A stretch of 22,048 nucleotides of DNA from Haplomitrium mnioides (taxonomy: Eukaryota > Marchantiophyta > Haplomitriopsida > Calobryales): assembly GCA_049999725.1 (NCBI GenBank), contig JBNGIS010033738.1, positions 22,448 to 44,495 of the forward strand. The letters run 5' to 3'. Both the position numbers and the translations under genes were made by a program. The notes beneath the pieces were generated by a model that saw only the letters and a list, made by a program, of their open reading frames with translations, ran no database searches and was not told the origin of the DNA. Below, one piece after another: positions 1-9,425 of the stretch (its first letter is position 1; each line of letters opens with the position of its first letter).

Positions 1-252
1 GAACCTACGTGTCAAGAGCTCTGTGAATTAATTTTTGGCAGGAAAAAGCGTTTTTTGAAATTTAGCTATAAAAGGAGCGCCAGTGGAAAGTTTGTTTCCA
101 TTGTCGCGAGTTTAGTTTTTGGTTTTTATTTTATGATTATTGCTTTTTTTTCATTTACTCAATTTTCTGCCATTTTCAACACTTAGTGATTTCTGAACTT
201 TTGTTCAGTACGTTTTTCACCTCCAAAAACATCTTTTTTTTCTATCTTGACA
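1..252 (+). promoter_or_regulatory. Promoter and 5' leader of X copy A, with TATA box
   Basis: Bases 1-110 match two other places in the window: 12294-12400 on the same strand and 16395-16505 on the opposite strand. In all three the block ends near a run reading TTTCCATTGTCG or a close variant. In this copy it contains a consensus TATA box (TATAAAAGG, 67-75). The other two copies have TATGAAAA at that place, so this one looks best preserved. The ATG of exon 1 follows at 253. The leader 110-252 is T-rich with no other recognisable signal. Promoter function is inferred from position and the TATA match. Confidence 0.5.
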
Positions 253-592
253 ATGGTCTCTCAAGGAATTGTTTCCCGCCCTACCAAACTGAAGCCATAT
301 AGGTATTCGGATGTTGTCAAGGCTTTAGAAATGGCTCGTAAACTATTGTTCATTGAGAAACCCGGATCACCATCTTTACCTTTTTGCAAGTGAAGGTGAA
401 AATTTTAATTTGGGTCTACTAGTCCAAATTAAAATGATCCGGGAGGGAAAGAAAGCCAACATTGGGCTACTTGTATAAGCCCAAGACTCAATTACGCTTT
501 ATTATGCAAACTGCAAGAAATTTGATTTTTCAGAGTACAAGGAGAGAGATGTATTTACTGCGAATCTTCAGGCGTCAAGGGAAGATGGAAAG
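253..592 (+). pseudogene. Unknown gene family X, copy A, exon 1 (broken)
   Basis: The family is not recognised. The reading begins at ATG 253 (MVSQGIVSRPTKLKPYRYSD...) and stays open to a TGA near 391. Homology to copy B (12542-12902) continues in the +1 frame from about 371: HLYLFASEGENFNLGLLVQI here against HYLYLFHRAGEKLNMGILVQ in B. The frame change coincides with a few bases missing around 362-370. One further stop (TAA) falls after GLLV. The exon ends at 592 with AAG followed by GTGAGT, a strong plant donor. The start is supported by alignment, because B has ATT at the same position. Exons 2-4 do not follow; after the intronic array the sequence jumps to module R, so this is a deletion derivative. 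Exon structure is supported by comparison with B; function is unknown. Confidence 0.6.
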
Positions 593-654
593 GTGAGTTC
601 CGAAATCTATTTTCTTATTCCTTTTTCCTTACTTAGTTGTAACTCCTAGGATGT

Positions 655-800
655 CTATGAGCGCATGGACTTGAGAGTCCACGCTTGCTTGGACTTGAGA
701 GTCCATGCGCGTAGGAACTTCAGAGTCCATACACACATGGACTTCAGAGTCCTTGCGCTTAGGAACTTGAGAGTCAACGTGCGCATGGACTTCAAACAAA
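655..800. repeat. 24-bp palindromic minisatellite in X-A intron 1
   Basis: About six units with a 24-bp period follow the exon 1 donor. The ideal unit is the 20-bp perfect palindrome AGTCCATGCGCGCATGGACT plus a 4-bp spacer of the form TNAG. The spacer half also pairs with itself as GGACT..AGTCC. The array therefore reads almost the same on both strands and could form hairpins. The same array type occupies the equivalent intron in copy B and a later intron in B and C. Confidence 0.85.
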
Positions 801-819
801 GAGTGTCTACACTTGGGCC

Positions 820-1285
820 TCAGCTGTCCATACCGACATAGGCTTTAGCAATCTTTCACATATTTGCTTCAACAATCTTCCTAGGCCAACATTTTAGGGT
901 TTTTTTTCAAGTTTTTTTCGTAAAAATTTTGAATTTTTTAATCAAATTTTCAAATTATAGATATCATTTTTTTGTTTTGAAATATTTAACGACAAATGTC
1001 CTATAAATATTTTTATATTATTTATTTGTTGATGCTCATGCTTTTGAAAGATGAAATTATAGATGTAATATTGTTCAAATACTCATAAGAAAATTTGTTT
1101 TGAATACATTTTGCACTCAAAGTGAGCTTTTTTTATATGTATAATCACATTTTTTTTTACAAACAAATATTACTAGCATGAATTCAAATCATGATTTTTT
1201 ATGCCTAAATTATAAAATTGATTTCTGAGAGCGAAAATTGAAACAAGAACCATGTAGCGGTTTTTGGTTCAAAGTAGAGGTTGTT
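820..1285 (+). repeat. Module R, copy 1: AT-rich block with conserved terminus
   Basis: This non-coding AT-rich block is homologous over its length to the reverse complement of 17127-17600. Shared runs include GATGCTCAT, CTTTTGAAAGATGAAATTA or a close variant, and CTCATAAGA(A)AA(A/G)TTTGTTTT. It starts beside a decayed palindrome (CCATACCGACATAGG) and ends at 1285 with the complement of AACAACCTCTACTTTGAACC. A similar end motif lies at 6220 and 17127. Beyond 1285 the sequence becomes gypsy integrase. I read R as the end region of the same element that carries X, because in copy C it lies just beyond the X 3' end. No protein is encoded; open frames across it are accidental. Confidence 0.65.
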
Positions 1286-1990
1286 GTTTGAAGTTATTGT
1301 GGGCGAACTCCACAACCAGTAAGAAACTATCCCAATAGTGTGATGAACATTGATGAACGTACGAAGCAAATCCTCTAGAGTGTGATTGGCATGCTCCTTT
1401 TGCCCATCTTTTTGAGGGTGATTAGTAGTAGATATAGAGAGTCTGGTTACTAAAAGTTTGAACAACTCTCGCCAAAATCTTTCCAATAAAATGCGGATCC
1501 TTATTAAATACTAACATCTTGGGCATTCCATGATGACAAAAGATAACATCAAAGAAAATTTTGGCCAGTTGTAGAGCATCTACTATATCTACCGTTGGTG
1601 CTAAATGAATCTGCTTTGCTAAGCTTGTCCACAAACACCACAATGGCAGTAAACCCATGAGGTGCAATTGGAAGTGAAGTGACAAGATCCAAACCTACAT
1701 GTTCCCAACAAGTAGTAGGAATTGGTAGTGGCTGAAGAAGTCCTACTAGTTTTTGATTTGAAGCTTTGCTTCATTGATAACTTTCATACAAACAAACAAA
1801 ACTGCAAACATTTCAAGCCAAGTTAGACTACCACCAAGTGTGCTGAAGCAATTGTATAGTCTTGTTTACTCCAAGATGCCTTGAGATGGGAATGTCATGT
1901 GTCTCTTATAAACAAGCCATTCAAATCGTATCATCTTGTGGAACATATATTTGATGGCCTCAATAGATAATACCATCTTGAATGGAAAAA
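1286..1990 (-). pseudogene. gypsy integrase remnant, cut off in the catalytic core
   Basis: Near 1870-1690 the frame reads HLGVNKTIQLLQ..W, KASNQKLVGLLQPLPIPT and WEHVGLDLVTSLP, the end of the zinc-binding domain and the start of the core with the first catalytic Asp. Then come IVVFVDKLSK and VFNKDPHF near 1505-1485. Here the usual second catalytic Asp (in SDRDP) has become Asn. HPQKDGQKEHANHTLEDLLR (about 1420-1365) keeps the catalytic Glu. The last recognisable residues are VVEFAHNN near 1310. Beyond that the sequence is module R, so the C-terminal domain is absent. The pieces lie in several frames. Loss of the second Asp alone would stop DNA joining. Confidence 0.85.
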
Positions 1991-2063
1991 GAATGATGCT
2001 CACTATCATTGACTACTAGTTGTGCTCGAACAAGACTTAGAAAAAAACATCTTCTTGCAGTTT

Positions 2064-2560
2064 CTAGCTATAACTTCCACTAGTTGTCTCATCCGAATGT
2101 AATATACTAATGGTAGCCACCTTCATTTTATTTACTCGATTATCTCTCCTTCGTGACATTGCATCAAGAATGGTGTGGAACCTTCCAAGCTTGTATTCTA
2201 GCTTGATATTAAAGAGTTGCAATTGATCTTCCCATCGGTGATGGCAACTTGTTATAATTTCAAAATGGATTGCTTGCAACAATGACTTGTGATCTGTGCA
2301 TATAACCAAAGGTCTTCCCAAAAGATAGTATCTCCATACTTTGGTGGCATAAACTATTGTCAATTTCTCTCGATCTCTTGTAGAATAATTTTTCTCCGTT
2401 GTATTTAATTAACGTGACATGAAGGCAATTGGATAAAGTCCATATGCAATTCTTGTTGCAAAATTGCAAAGTTATAAGCATTAAAGTCAACTATACAACA
2501 TGTTTCTGGATCATATAATTGTAGAATAAGACAAGAAGAGACTACATCGTTGAGCTGTTG
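2064..2560 (-). pseudogene. gypsy RNase H remnant
   Basis: The 99-codon frame 2363-2064 contains VWRYYLLGRPLVICTDHKSL, the classic gypsy RNase H block with the aspartate of TDHKSL. It is followed by a segment ending LEYKLGRFHTILDAMSRR, which matches EYKPGKxNxVADALSRR. The upstream part (2490-2364) is in another frame (LIKYNGEKLFYKRSREIDNS), so at least one frameshift separates the halves. In the live element this domain would remove the RNA strand during reverse transcription. The position directly after RT and before integrase confirms the Ty3/gypsy type. Confidence 0.85.
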
Positions 2561-2599
2561 AAATGCCGTTTGCTACTTGGCGGTCCATTTAAATTTGAC

Positions 2600-3420
2600 C
2601 GCCTTGCCTAGCAGATCTGTAAGTGATGCAGCAATATGCATATAATAATGGATGAATCAGCAATAGAAGCTTGCCAATCCATTGAAGGTTCTAATGTCCT
2701 TTGCCTGTGTTGGTGTTGGCTACTCTGTAATAGCCTTAATTTTCTCTTCTTCCATCTTGATACCATCCGCAGACACCTTGTGCTAGAGATAAGTAGCCTC
2801 TTGCTTCTAAAATTTGCACTTGGATCTCTTGCAATAAAACTTCCAATCGCCCAATCTTTGCAATACTTCTTTAAGATGATTGCGATGCTCGACTTCAATT
2901 TTACTAAAAATAAGAATGTCATCCAAGAACACCAAAACTGACTTATCTAATAACATATCAAAATCTTGATACATTTGATCCATGAATATGGTCAGAGCAA
3001 TAGTAAGACCAAATGTAAGGACCTTCCACTCAAAGTGTTCATACCTCATGCAAAAAGCTGTCTTTGGCACATCACTTGGCTTGATAGGAATTCGCCAGTA
3101 ATCACTTCAAAGATCTAGCTTTGAAAAGAACCATGCGCCACTCAATTGATCCAACAAATCATCAATAAGCAAAGTGGTAAAGTATAAGCGTTCTTTACGA
3201 ATTTAAGATTTGATTGTTCAACCTATGAAAATATGTACAAAGATGAAATCCACCATCTTTCTTTTGTGCAAATAATATCGGTGCTCTCCAAAGCAAAGTA
3301 TTATGCTGAATAAAATCCTTCTCAAGAAGATCTGTCAAGGTCTTGCGAAGCTCTTCCAACTCTTGTGGTGACAACTAGTAAATAAGCCAATTATAAGAAG
3401 TATTTCTTGGTATTAACTCA
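2600..3420 (-). pseudogene. gypsy reverse transcriptase remnant
   Basis: Recognisable RT blocks in order on the minus strand are: FAQKKDGGFHLCTYFHRLNN near 3290-3210 (the KxDGxxRxCxDYRxLN block), SKLDL then stop then SDYWRIPIKPSD near 3125-3075, and PKTAFCMRYEHFEW with LTFGLTIA..FM from 3070. The polymerase motif VFLDDILIFS follows near 2935-2905, with the two aspartates at about 2923-2918. The catalytic DD pair is preserved, but stops and frameshifts on both sides prevent a full product. The thumb end (VLQRLGDWKFYCKRSKCKF) reaches 2807. Downstream, 2600-2800 still shows the short segment usual between RT and RNase H. Confidence 0.88.
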
Positions 3421-3699
3421 ATCGAAAAGGGCATTCTACAATCATCTGGCAACCCTTTTGGCAAATCATCTAGAAACACATTTGAAAGATCCTTCAAAAT
3501 ATCATCAATCATTAAGATTGGTACAGATTTCTCTCCCTCTTTATTCAAGTTCATAATAGGCTTGATTCATACAACAAAGACAAGAAACTTTTTCTCCATC
3601 AAAGCATTATGTTGAACCAATTTAGGCATCTCCACCAATGGTGTAGGATGCCCCAAAAGAAATTGCTTTCTTTGTAAAGTAACTTGAATTTTTATTTTT

Positions 3700-4282
3700 T
3701 TTTTGCCCAATCAACTTGAGTGGTTCGATCTTGAAGCCAACAAGAACCCAAAATAATGTCATACTAAATAGGTGCAATAACCAAATCCATAGATTCCTTA
3801 TATTCTCTGCAAATCCTTAGAAGAAATAGCTTGTGCGAGTGGAACACCTTGTGTTTTTGGCTATAAGCTATAGTCACAAAACTTCCCTTGATCAGCAAAG
3901 TTTTAGCTTTGATTTTCTTTGCAAAACTTAATGACATGAAATTTTCAAAACTTCTACAATCTAACAACATTCTATAAGAATGCTCATCAACCATATCATA
4001 TAGATGAAACAAGGTGCTTCTAATTCTTGTGAGGCTTTTAATTATCTCCAATCCGAAGGATTGAAGATAATTTAGATAAGTGTATCGGAGAGTTGTCTCC
4101 TCTACAGGGTAGAAGTGGCTCGTGAGACCTATCGGAAAATCGTTTATGAAGGTGTTCTTTATATCATTCGAGATCGCATGGAAATCTGTTATTACAGAAG
4201 AGCTATGCATCTCTTGTGTAGCATTTCCGGCTATTTTGTGGAAATACTCGTAGACTGGATGAGTCTTAAATTGACTCTTCAT
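3700..4282 (-). pseudogene. gypsy aspartic protease remnant
   Basis: One of the longest unbroken stretches of the element (172 codons, 4282-3764) contains MLLDCRSFENFMSLSFAKK. It lines up with the retropepsin active site of plant gypsy elements, usually LxDxGxxxNFIS. Here the D-S/T-G triad reads D-C-R, with the Asp codon near 3961-3959 and the glycine replaced by arginine, so the enzyme would be inactive. The region ends MDLVIAPI, then a stop, then YDIILGSCWL. This matches the family's hydrophobic-hydrophobic-G motif before the D-W-L segment that leads into RT. In the family this protease cuts Gag-Pol. The N-terminal half (4282-4050) is not clearly assignable and may be gag-protease linker. 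Confidence 0.75.
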
Positions 4283-4539
4283 AACCTCGAGTTTGAGGAT
4301 CCGTAGTTTATAGGGGTAAAAAGGTTGGAATATTCCTTAGATATCCCATATTCCTTTGAAATTTTGCGTCTATAATAGTCTCGTATCTATCAAGATCATC
4401 CTTCCTCTTCACTCCCTTCAATGTCAAAAGAAAAGTTGATTGGAACTAATCAAGCTTTTAGTAAACTACTTGGCTATTTTTACTGAGGTCTGTCGTTTGC
4501 CTGATTTTCTTCTTCAAAAATTTATACTTGAGCAAGAGC

Positions 4540-5372
4540 ATGTAATTGACCTTATCAATGTGGGTAATTTGCAATCATGTGACCGAGTTTACAACAATAA
4601 AAAATCCTCCACTTTGGCATAGGCAGTCACACTCTACATTGATGAGTGCCACTCTTTGCACCACATTAACCTCAATGGGTACATCCTCACTTGGTGGCAC
4701 ACAAACATTTGGTAAAGCTTATTGTAGACATGACCTAACTTCGGTAGTCACTAGCAATGAGTTGCATTGTTCAACCATGCATATTTCTTCTTCTAGTTCA
4801 AAGGGCTCTCTCATTATCACTTCCATTCTAGTGCGAGGCTTCAATCCTCGAAAAAAGTGATTTAAAGCTTCTCCTTTTCCCATATTAGAAATTCGCATAA
4901 TGATATTCTACAATCACGTGACATAGCTCTTTACCATACCAAGTTGCTTCAATTTGGCCAAGAGATCTCTTGCCACATTTGGAGCATTCAAAACCCTAAA
5001 TCTTAGATTCACCACTTCTTTGAACTCTTCCCGAGAAACAATTAGAGCAACCATTCCACATTGAGCTTGCTCAATTTGATATCTCCCCCAAGTTTTTGTC
5101 ACTCCTTCTAATTGACTTGCAGCAAATAGATATCTTCGGCCATCTTCTCTTATATTGGTAGCTTCAAAATATTGATTACAATCAGACAAGAAATTCTCAA
5201 ATGTGTCAGGAACCATCTTCCCATCATATGCTTTTGGTTTGGAAAACCGCACATGACTTTCATCTTCTTGAAAATGTGCCCTCTTCTCCACTTATATTTG
5301 AACTTCTAGAAGACGTGAAAGATGTTCAATTTTTTGCTCCATTGCTTGCATCTTTGCTTTTTGATTCTCCAT
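4540..5372 (-). pseudogene. gag polyprotein remnant with decayed zinc knuckle
   Basis: Gag starts at the ATG at 5372-5370 (MENQKAKMQAMEQKIEHLSR...), a short coiled-coil-like segment. An in-frame TAA at 5294-5292 follows, and the same frame then runs open to 4914. That second part has plant gypsy gag features: FSKPKAYDG near its start, a segment on FENFLSDCNQYFEA, and YLFAASQLEGVTKTWGRY, resembling the conserved A..L.G.A..W region. It breaks near 4914. About 4605-4560 carries YCCKLGHMIANY in another frame. This is a CCHC knuckle in which the first and last cysteines are replaced (I and Y), so zinc binding is probably lost. Gag would package element RNA in virus-like particles; this copy cannot. 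Confidence 0.8.
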
Positions 5373-5390
5373 TCCACTAAAAAGAATAGT

Positions 5391-5403
5391 GGCTTTAATA
5401 CCA
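5391..5403 (-). other. Primer-binding site, initiator-Met tRNA type
   Basis: The minus strand reads TGGTATTAAAGCC, two changes from TGGTATCAGAGCC, the common plant LTR-element primer site complementary to the 3' end of initiator methionine tRNA. It sits two bases from the LTR end and about 20 bases before the gag ATG. Confidence 0.75.
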
Positions 5404-5405
5404 AT

Positions 5406-5770
5406 GTAAAAGAACTCAAAGACCAACTTCCAAAAGAGTAACAACTTCAAGATAACTTTAATAGAGTTATACAACTCAAAGCCAATAAGCAAGCCAAAGT
5501 TAAGAGTGCTAGCCAAAGCTAAGCAACCAAAGAGCCCAAACAAACTGAAAGGAACTCCAAAATGAAAAGTGGGGCTAAGAAAATTTTCTATTTATATAAG
5601 AGAAGAGAGTGTCATCCCTCTTTCTTTACTTGCAAGTCACCTCTAATTTCAACCCTAAATTGATCACTTAGAAGCCACTTCTAATTTCAAATCTAAAACT
5701 TTTAAAGTAACTTCGAAGGTAAGTAATCAATCTTAAAAATGAGCTTCTACCACTTCCTTCATTCCTCACA
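5406..5770 (-). repeat. 5' LTR of the gypsy element
   Basis: On the minus strand the block starts TGTGAGGAATG (5770) and ends TTTTACA (5406), the usual TG...CA limits, giving about 365 bp. It contains a TATA-like run CTTATATAAATAG near 5590-5605, fitting a U3/R promoter. Its inner edge lies two bases from the primer-binding site. The limits rest on TG/CA ends and primer-site spacing, because there is no second LTR to compare. The outer edge coincides with the point where homology to X-D exon 2 stops. Confidence 0.7.
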
Positions 5771-5774
5771 ATAT

Positions 5775-6219
5775 TTTTATAAGTAGCACATCACCGTGTT
5801 TGTACTATTACCTTGAGACACTATCTGAAGATCAACCTACTCCGTTTCTTGAAAATTTCGGAGCCATTTGTGCACTTGCCTTTGTGCTCTTGATGTTGTA
5901 GGCTGCACATGCTCCGACTTAGCATGAGCTGCTAGAGGAGGAGGACAATGACGCCACAAAAAAAAAGCTCGGTAGAGATGGCAATTAGACAGGCTCTTCC
6001 TGAACCAACGGTGGTGGTACCGACTTTTTCCTTGGTAGAGCTTGCTTCTTCTTTTTTGGAGCCTCTGCTAGCTTCATCTTCTACCTTTCTTTTGCAGTTG
6101 ACGATTCATCTATTATTTCCGTAGTGAACATCAATGCACTTAGATGTGACATACGTTGTGCCAAGCTAAAACCTTGCTTTGTTTTTCAACATATTCAAAC
6201 TAAATGCAAATTTGAGGAA
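5775..6219 (-). pseudogene. Gene family X, copy D: fragment of exon 2
   Basis: Reading the minus strand, this aligns with exon 2 of copy B (about 13320-13745) and copy C. It holds a Lys-rich stretch (APKKKKQALPRKKSV), a serine-rich run, and the shared text GGCTCC(T)GAA.TTTTCAAGAAA followed by GTAG.TTGATC. Stops and frameshifts interrupt it. The alignment starts close to 6219, where the conserved terminus CTACTTTGAACCA begins, and ends close to 5775, where the gypsy LTR begins. The fragment is thus bounded on both sides by other elements, which suggests both landed in an older X copy. Function is unknown; the basic clusters resemble nuclear localisation signals. Identity to X is firm from several aligned blocks, but exact ends are approximate. 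Confidence 0.65.
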
Positions 6220-6245
6220 AACAACCACTACTTTGAACCAAGAAC
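6220..6245 (+). repeat. Conserved element terminus (T side)
   Basis: Starts AACAACCACTACTTTGAACC. The same 20-odd bases, with two to four changes, occur at 17127-17152 on this strand and at 1285-1260 on the opposite strand. In the other two cases the motif is the outer end of module R. Here it faces gene T. I read it as a short terminal inverted repeat of the element; similarity further in is too weak to claim by eye. Confidence 0.5.
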
Positions 6246-7738
6246 AGGTTATTCAAAACATAAACTTTTTGTTTTTAAGAAAAAACATAGTTTTTGAGCT
6301 CCAAATATAGAGAAAACGAGGTTCCTTCTATTATTATGCTTGTTAAAATAACAAAAAATGAAGCTAAAAAACTCACATAGTTTTTATTTTTCAAATTTCA
6401 TTATGCAAAATCAAACGATATTCTTAGTTTTTATGAAAATATTAGAAATATCAAAATCGATAAAAGTATAAACATTATGGTATGTTTTCACAAGAAACTT
6501 GCATTTTTAATGGCATTTCAAAGCTCAAAAATTGAAATATACATCAAAATAAGTCATTTTGAAATAAGTTTGGTTGCACAAACTCTATGCATACATAGAC
6601 ATGGTGCTCCTAAAAACTTTTTTTTTTGAAAACATGAAGAAAAAACCCAAGCAGACTAGAAATCAAGGGAATGATTTTGGAATCCTAAGGCACAATAACC
6701 AACAAAACAAAACATTACATGAATTCTAGAGCTCTATTTTCAAGTTCAAGGAAGAAAGAAGCTTTCTTTTATAGCTGAAAATCCATGCATACAAAGGTTA
6801 CAATAGGCATATTTTAGAAGGTTTCAGCAATTCAAAATTTTGTATAATTTAGAGAATTATATACACAAATGAGGCATAATTTAGAATCAAAAAAGCTAGT
6901 GGCTTTAGAGATTTACTTCAAAGTCTAATCAACCAACATCTCCAAGTTTTCGACTTGAGTCTACCAAAAAAAAGGTTTTGAGTTCAATAAGAGAGACTTT
7001 GAGTGGTGTAGAATCTAAGCTCTACACGGTAGTCTTTGTATATATAAGGTTGAGGGTTGTATATCAAAGTTTGTACATGTAGATAGCTTGGACTTCCACA
7101 CCAAAGTTTATGCATGCATAGAAATCCAAGATCAACATCTTAACACTCGACAACAAAGATTATGTTGAGCTTAGGTTTTAAGTTTCAGAGCAAAGTCTAT
7201 GTGCACATGAGGTTTTGACTTGCGTATCAAAGTCTATACGCGCATAGATCACATTCTAGATGCATTTAAGGACTTGTTTTCCATTGCGAACTCTAGGATC
7301 GCTTACGATTAAGTTTTTTGAATTGGAATCTGTGATTAAAAGAGGTACAAAGTTCTCCATAAGAGTCAAAGCTCGTAAAAGGTTTCAAGTTTTACGTCAA
7401 AAACCTTGGAAGCAAAGGATTAAATAATCAATTTGGACAAATATTTCAACAATACCAAAACATTAAACTCTTTTAGAAAACAATAAAAAATAAAAGAATA
7501 TAGTTGCATTTTGGATCAAAAAATTTTCACAAACCAAATAAAATTTATGATTGGATATTTTTAGTTTCATTCACAAAAGATAAAAATGAACTTGGATTGT
7601 TTTACACTAAAAAGTTCAATGTGGCATATATATTTAAGAAATTTCTTGATAACATTCTCAAGTACTTTATAAAATAATAAACTTAAATTGCAATGTAAAT
7701 TAAAATTATTCAATAAACAATAAGGTTCCTAAATGACT
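6246..7738. other. AT-rich non-coding DNA with scattered palindromes, 3' of gene T
   Basis: No coding sequence is supported. Most of the stretch is A/T-rich with homopolymer runs. Palindromic cores of the family seen elsewhere recur: TATGCATACATAG near 6585, TATGCATGCATA near 7110, ATGTGCACAT near 7200 and TATACGCGCATAG near 7230. They are often preceded by CAAAGT (about 7030-7270). Spacing is irregular, so this is an old or dispersed array. The position mirrors 17560-17790, between the X-C 3' end and module R. Confidence 0.5.
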
Positions 7739-9425
7739 TTATTCACTTGTATCGACTTCTTCATATTTAGCTTCAGAATATTCATCAAGATTAATACAAT
7801 CTATCTCATTGTTAATAACATGGATTGAATCTCTTTCAAACACTTTAGGATTGATTGCTTTGTGTCTTTCATACTCAAATAGATTTGATTTGATAATAGC
7901 TAGAGTGGTTTATTTCAATTGGTTTTTTTGTATGAGAAGAAAATCAAAAGACAAAATCGTGATTTGTGTTACATCAAGTACATCAATATGTAGCTTGGAT
8001 TTGCGTTTCCCTTTTGCTGGTGTCTTGTTTTTTAGAAAGTATTGTCCAAAAAATGCATCATCAGCCTCACAAACAAACTATTGGACACGAACTTGTTTCG
8101 GGTTGGGAGGTTCTTCCTTATCAAATGACAAAACTTTGAGGACTTTGGCAATCCAAAATAGTCTACTCTTTGGATTGAGTGATGCAACAAAACAAATAGA
8201 CATTTTATCTTTCATCTCATGTAGGTTGCCAAATTTATGCCCGTATCTAGAATGATGTGAAACAATCCATTCTTGTGGCTTAGGTGCTCTATCATTAATT
8301 GCTCGATAAGTAAAGAGTATATGTTCTACTGGAACATCTTGCTCTGGTTTTTGAGCATCAAATTGAGAACTTAAACAAACATTTTGAGAATGATTACAAG
8401 TATTTGTTGATTGTGAAGATCGAAAGGTGAATTCTGCTTCGAGTCCTTGTTTTTTTCTTTCAAAGATGTAAGTCGTAATCTCTTGTTGGGCAAGGAAAAA
8501 GTTATTCCACCATGGAATATTAGAATACGTAAGGAGCTTGTAGCAATTCTCACTTATATTGTCTCTTATTGCAAAGACCACTTTCTCTGTGTCAACATCT
8601 CTTCATTCATTTTGAGATTGCTTTCTTTTGGAATATGCTTTAAGAGAAATCAACATTGAACTTAAAGTTTCTGTCCACTTTAGGTAGAAATTTGAGTTGA
8701 AAAATACCATCCAAAGGTAGCCAAAATTCATCTGTTGACAATTGTTTGCTCTAAATCTTTGTCTTTGAATCACTCAACTTGAACTTGAATTGTTGATTAA
8801 AGGTAATATCATGTATTCTTTGAACCAAAGAGGGACGTTGTTGCAAAAGCAATTGAAATACCAAGTTTCCATCAAAAGAGTTATCTATAGTTTAGGATTA
8901 TAAGACAATTGTAGCGTCTTGCTAAGGCTTGTAGTAGTGAAAGCTTTGACATGTTTCAAATGTTTTGAGAACCTGCTAAACATTTGATCGATTTGATCGC
9001 GAGTATAGCCAACCAAGAGAAATCCCATCTTGATTTTTTTTGGAAAACATTCTTGGCAATAAGGAGACAAAGATATCTAAATAAGATAGAATTCTTTTTC
9101 TCTCGTGTCGTTTTGTCTAACTGAAGATACAATACAAAGGCAATGGTCCTTCAAAGTCATTTATAATTCTATTGAGTACTCTAACTATCAAATTGGAGTT
9201 GCTTCTCAAGTTTCCGTAGGTTGAAAAGACCCTTGAAAAAAGAGCATGGTTGAATATTAAAGCCCAACAAAATGCACACGCACCAAACAATCTTTATTAA
9301 TGTTTTTCAGTTGTGAAGGTCAGTGTGAAATGGCTATTTTCTTTTTATCCATTCCATCCATCACAATTCCCAAGTATTTTTTAGCATCAATATAATATTT
9401 TCTTTGATGGTTTGCGAGTTTTTTA
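7739..9425 (-). pseudogene. Gene T, second exon: DUF7869-like transposase core (broken)
   Basis: From memory of the family, this is the conserved core of eukaryotic proteins labelled DUF7869, transposon-borne and probably RNase H-fold. Signals in order are LANHQRKYYIDAKKYLGIVM and DGMDKKK (about 9410-9340), NLRSNSNLIVRVLNRII (about 9210-9160), VLYLQLDKTTREKKNSI (Asp codon 9117-9115), and GFLLVGYTRDQIDQMFSRFS (about 9040-8980). Downstream come FWIAKVLKVLS, EEPPNPKQVRVQ and a C-terminal tail to TAA 7741-7739. Family members usually have QLDN and VGHTH, so N and H are altered here. There are frameshifts near 9275, 9140, 8890 and 8600. In-frame TAGs at 8753-8751 and 8080-8078 sit where a tryptophan codon is plausible. 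The downstream half (8581-7739) is in one frame. Catalytic function is inferred, not proven for the family. Confidence 0.75.

Larger units (their letters stand above)
1286..5770 (-). mobile_element. Truncated Ty3/gypsy LTR retrotransposon
   Basis: Reading the minus strand, the order is LTR (5770-5406), tRNA-Met-like primer-binding site, gag with a zinc knuckle, aspartic protease, reverse transcriptase, RNase H, integrase. Protease-RT-RNase H-integrase is the Ty3/gypsy order; Ty1/copia has integrase before RT. The polyprotein is broken by many stops and frameshifts, so it is long dead. The integrase stops in mid-core at about 1290, where module R begins, and no second LTR is visible in the window. 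The C-terminal part of integrase, any chromodomain and the 3' LTR are therefore missing or lie left of the window. The clade within gypsy cannot be told without them. Confidence 0.9.

Noticed and set aside
655-800. CRISPR-like array
   Set aside because: Units are adjacent 24-bp tandem repeats without unique spacers, inside a eukaryotic intron.
1-1285. A 3' LTR for the gypsy element on the left side
   Set aside because: No stretch resembling 5406-5770 was found; this part is the X-A promoter, exon 1, array and module R.
2636-2941. A plus-strand frame of 101 codons, and another at 4546-4860
   Set aside because: Both are antisense to clear gypsy pol or gag domains.
4115-4306. Plus-strand 63-codon frame in the protease region
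   Set aside because: Shadow of the minus-strand protease block, with no independent support.
7809-8255. A 148-codon plus-strand frame, the longest on that strand
   Set aside because: It lies opposite the end of gene T, whose minus-strand text matches a known family; the plus frame has no recognisable features.
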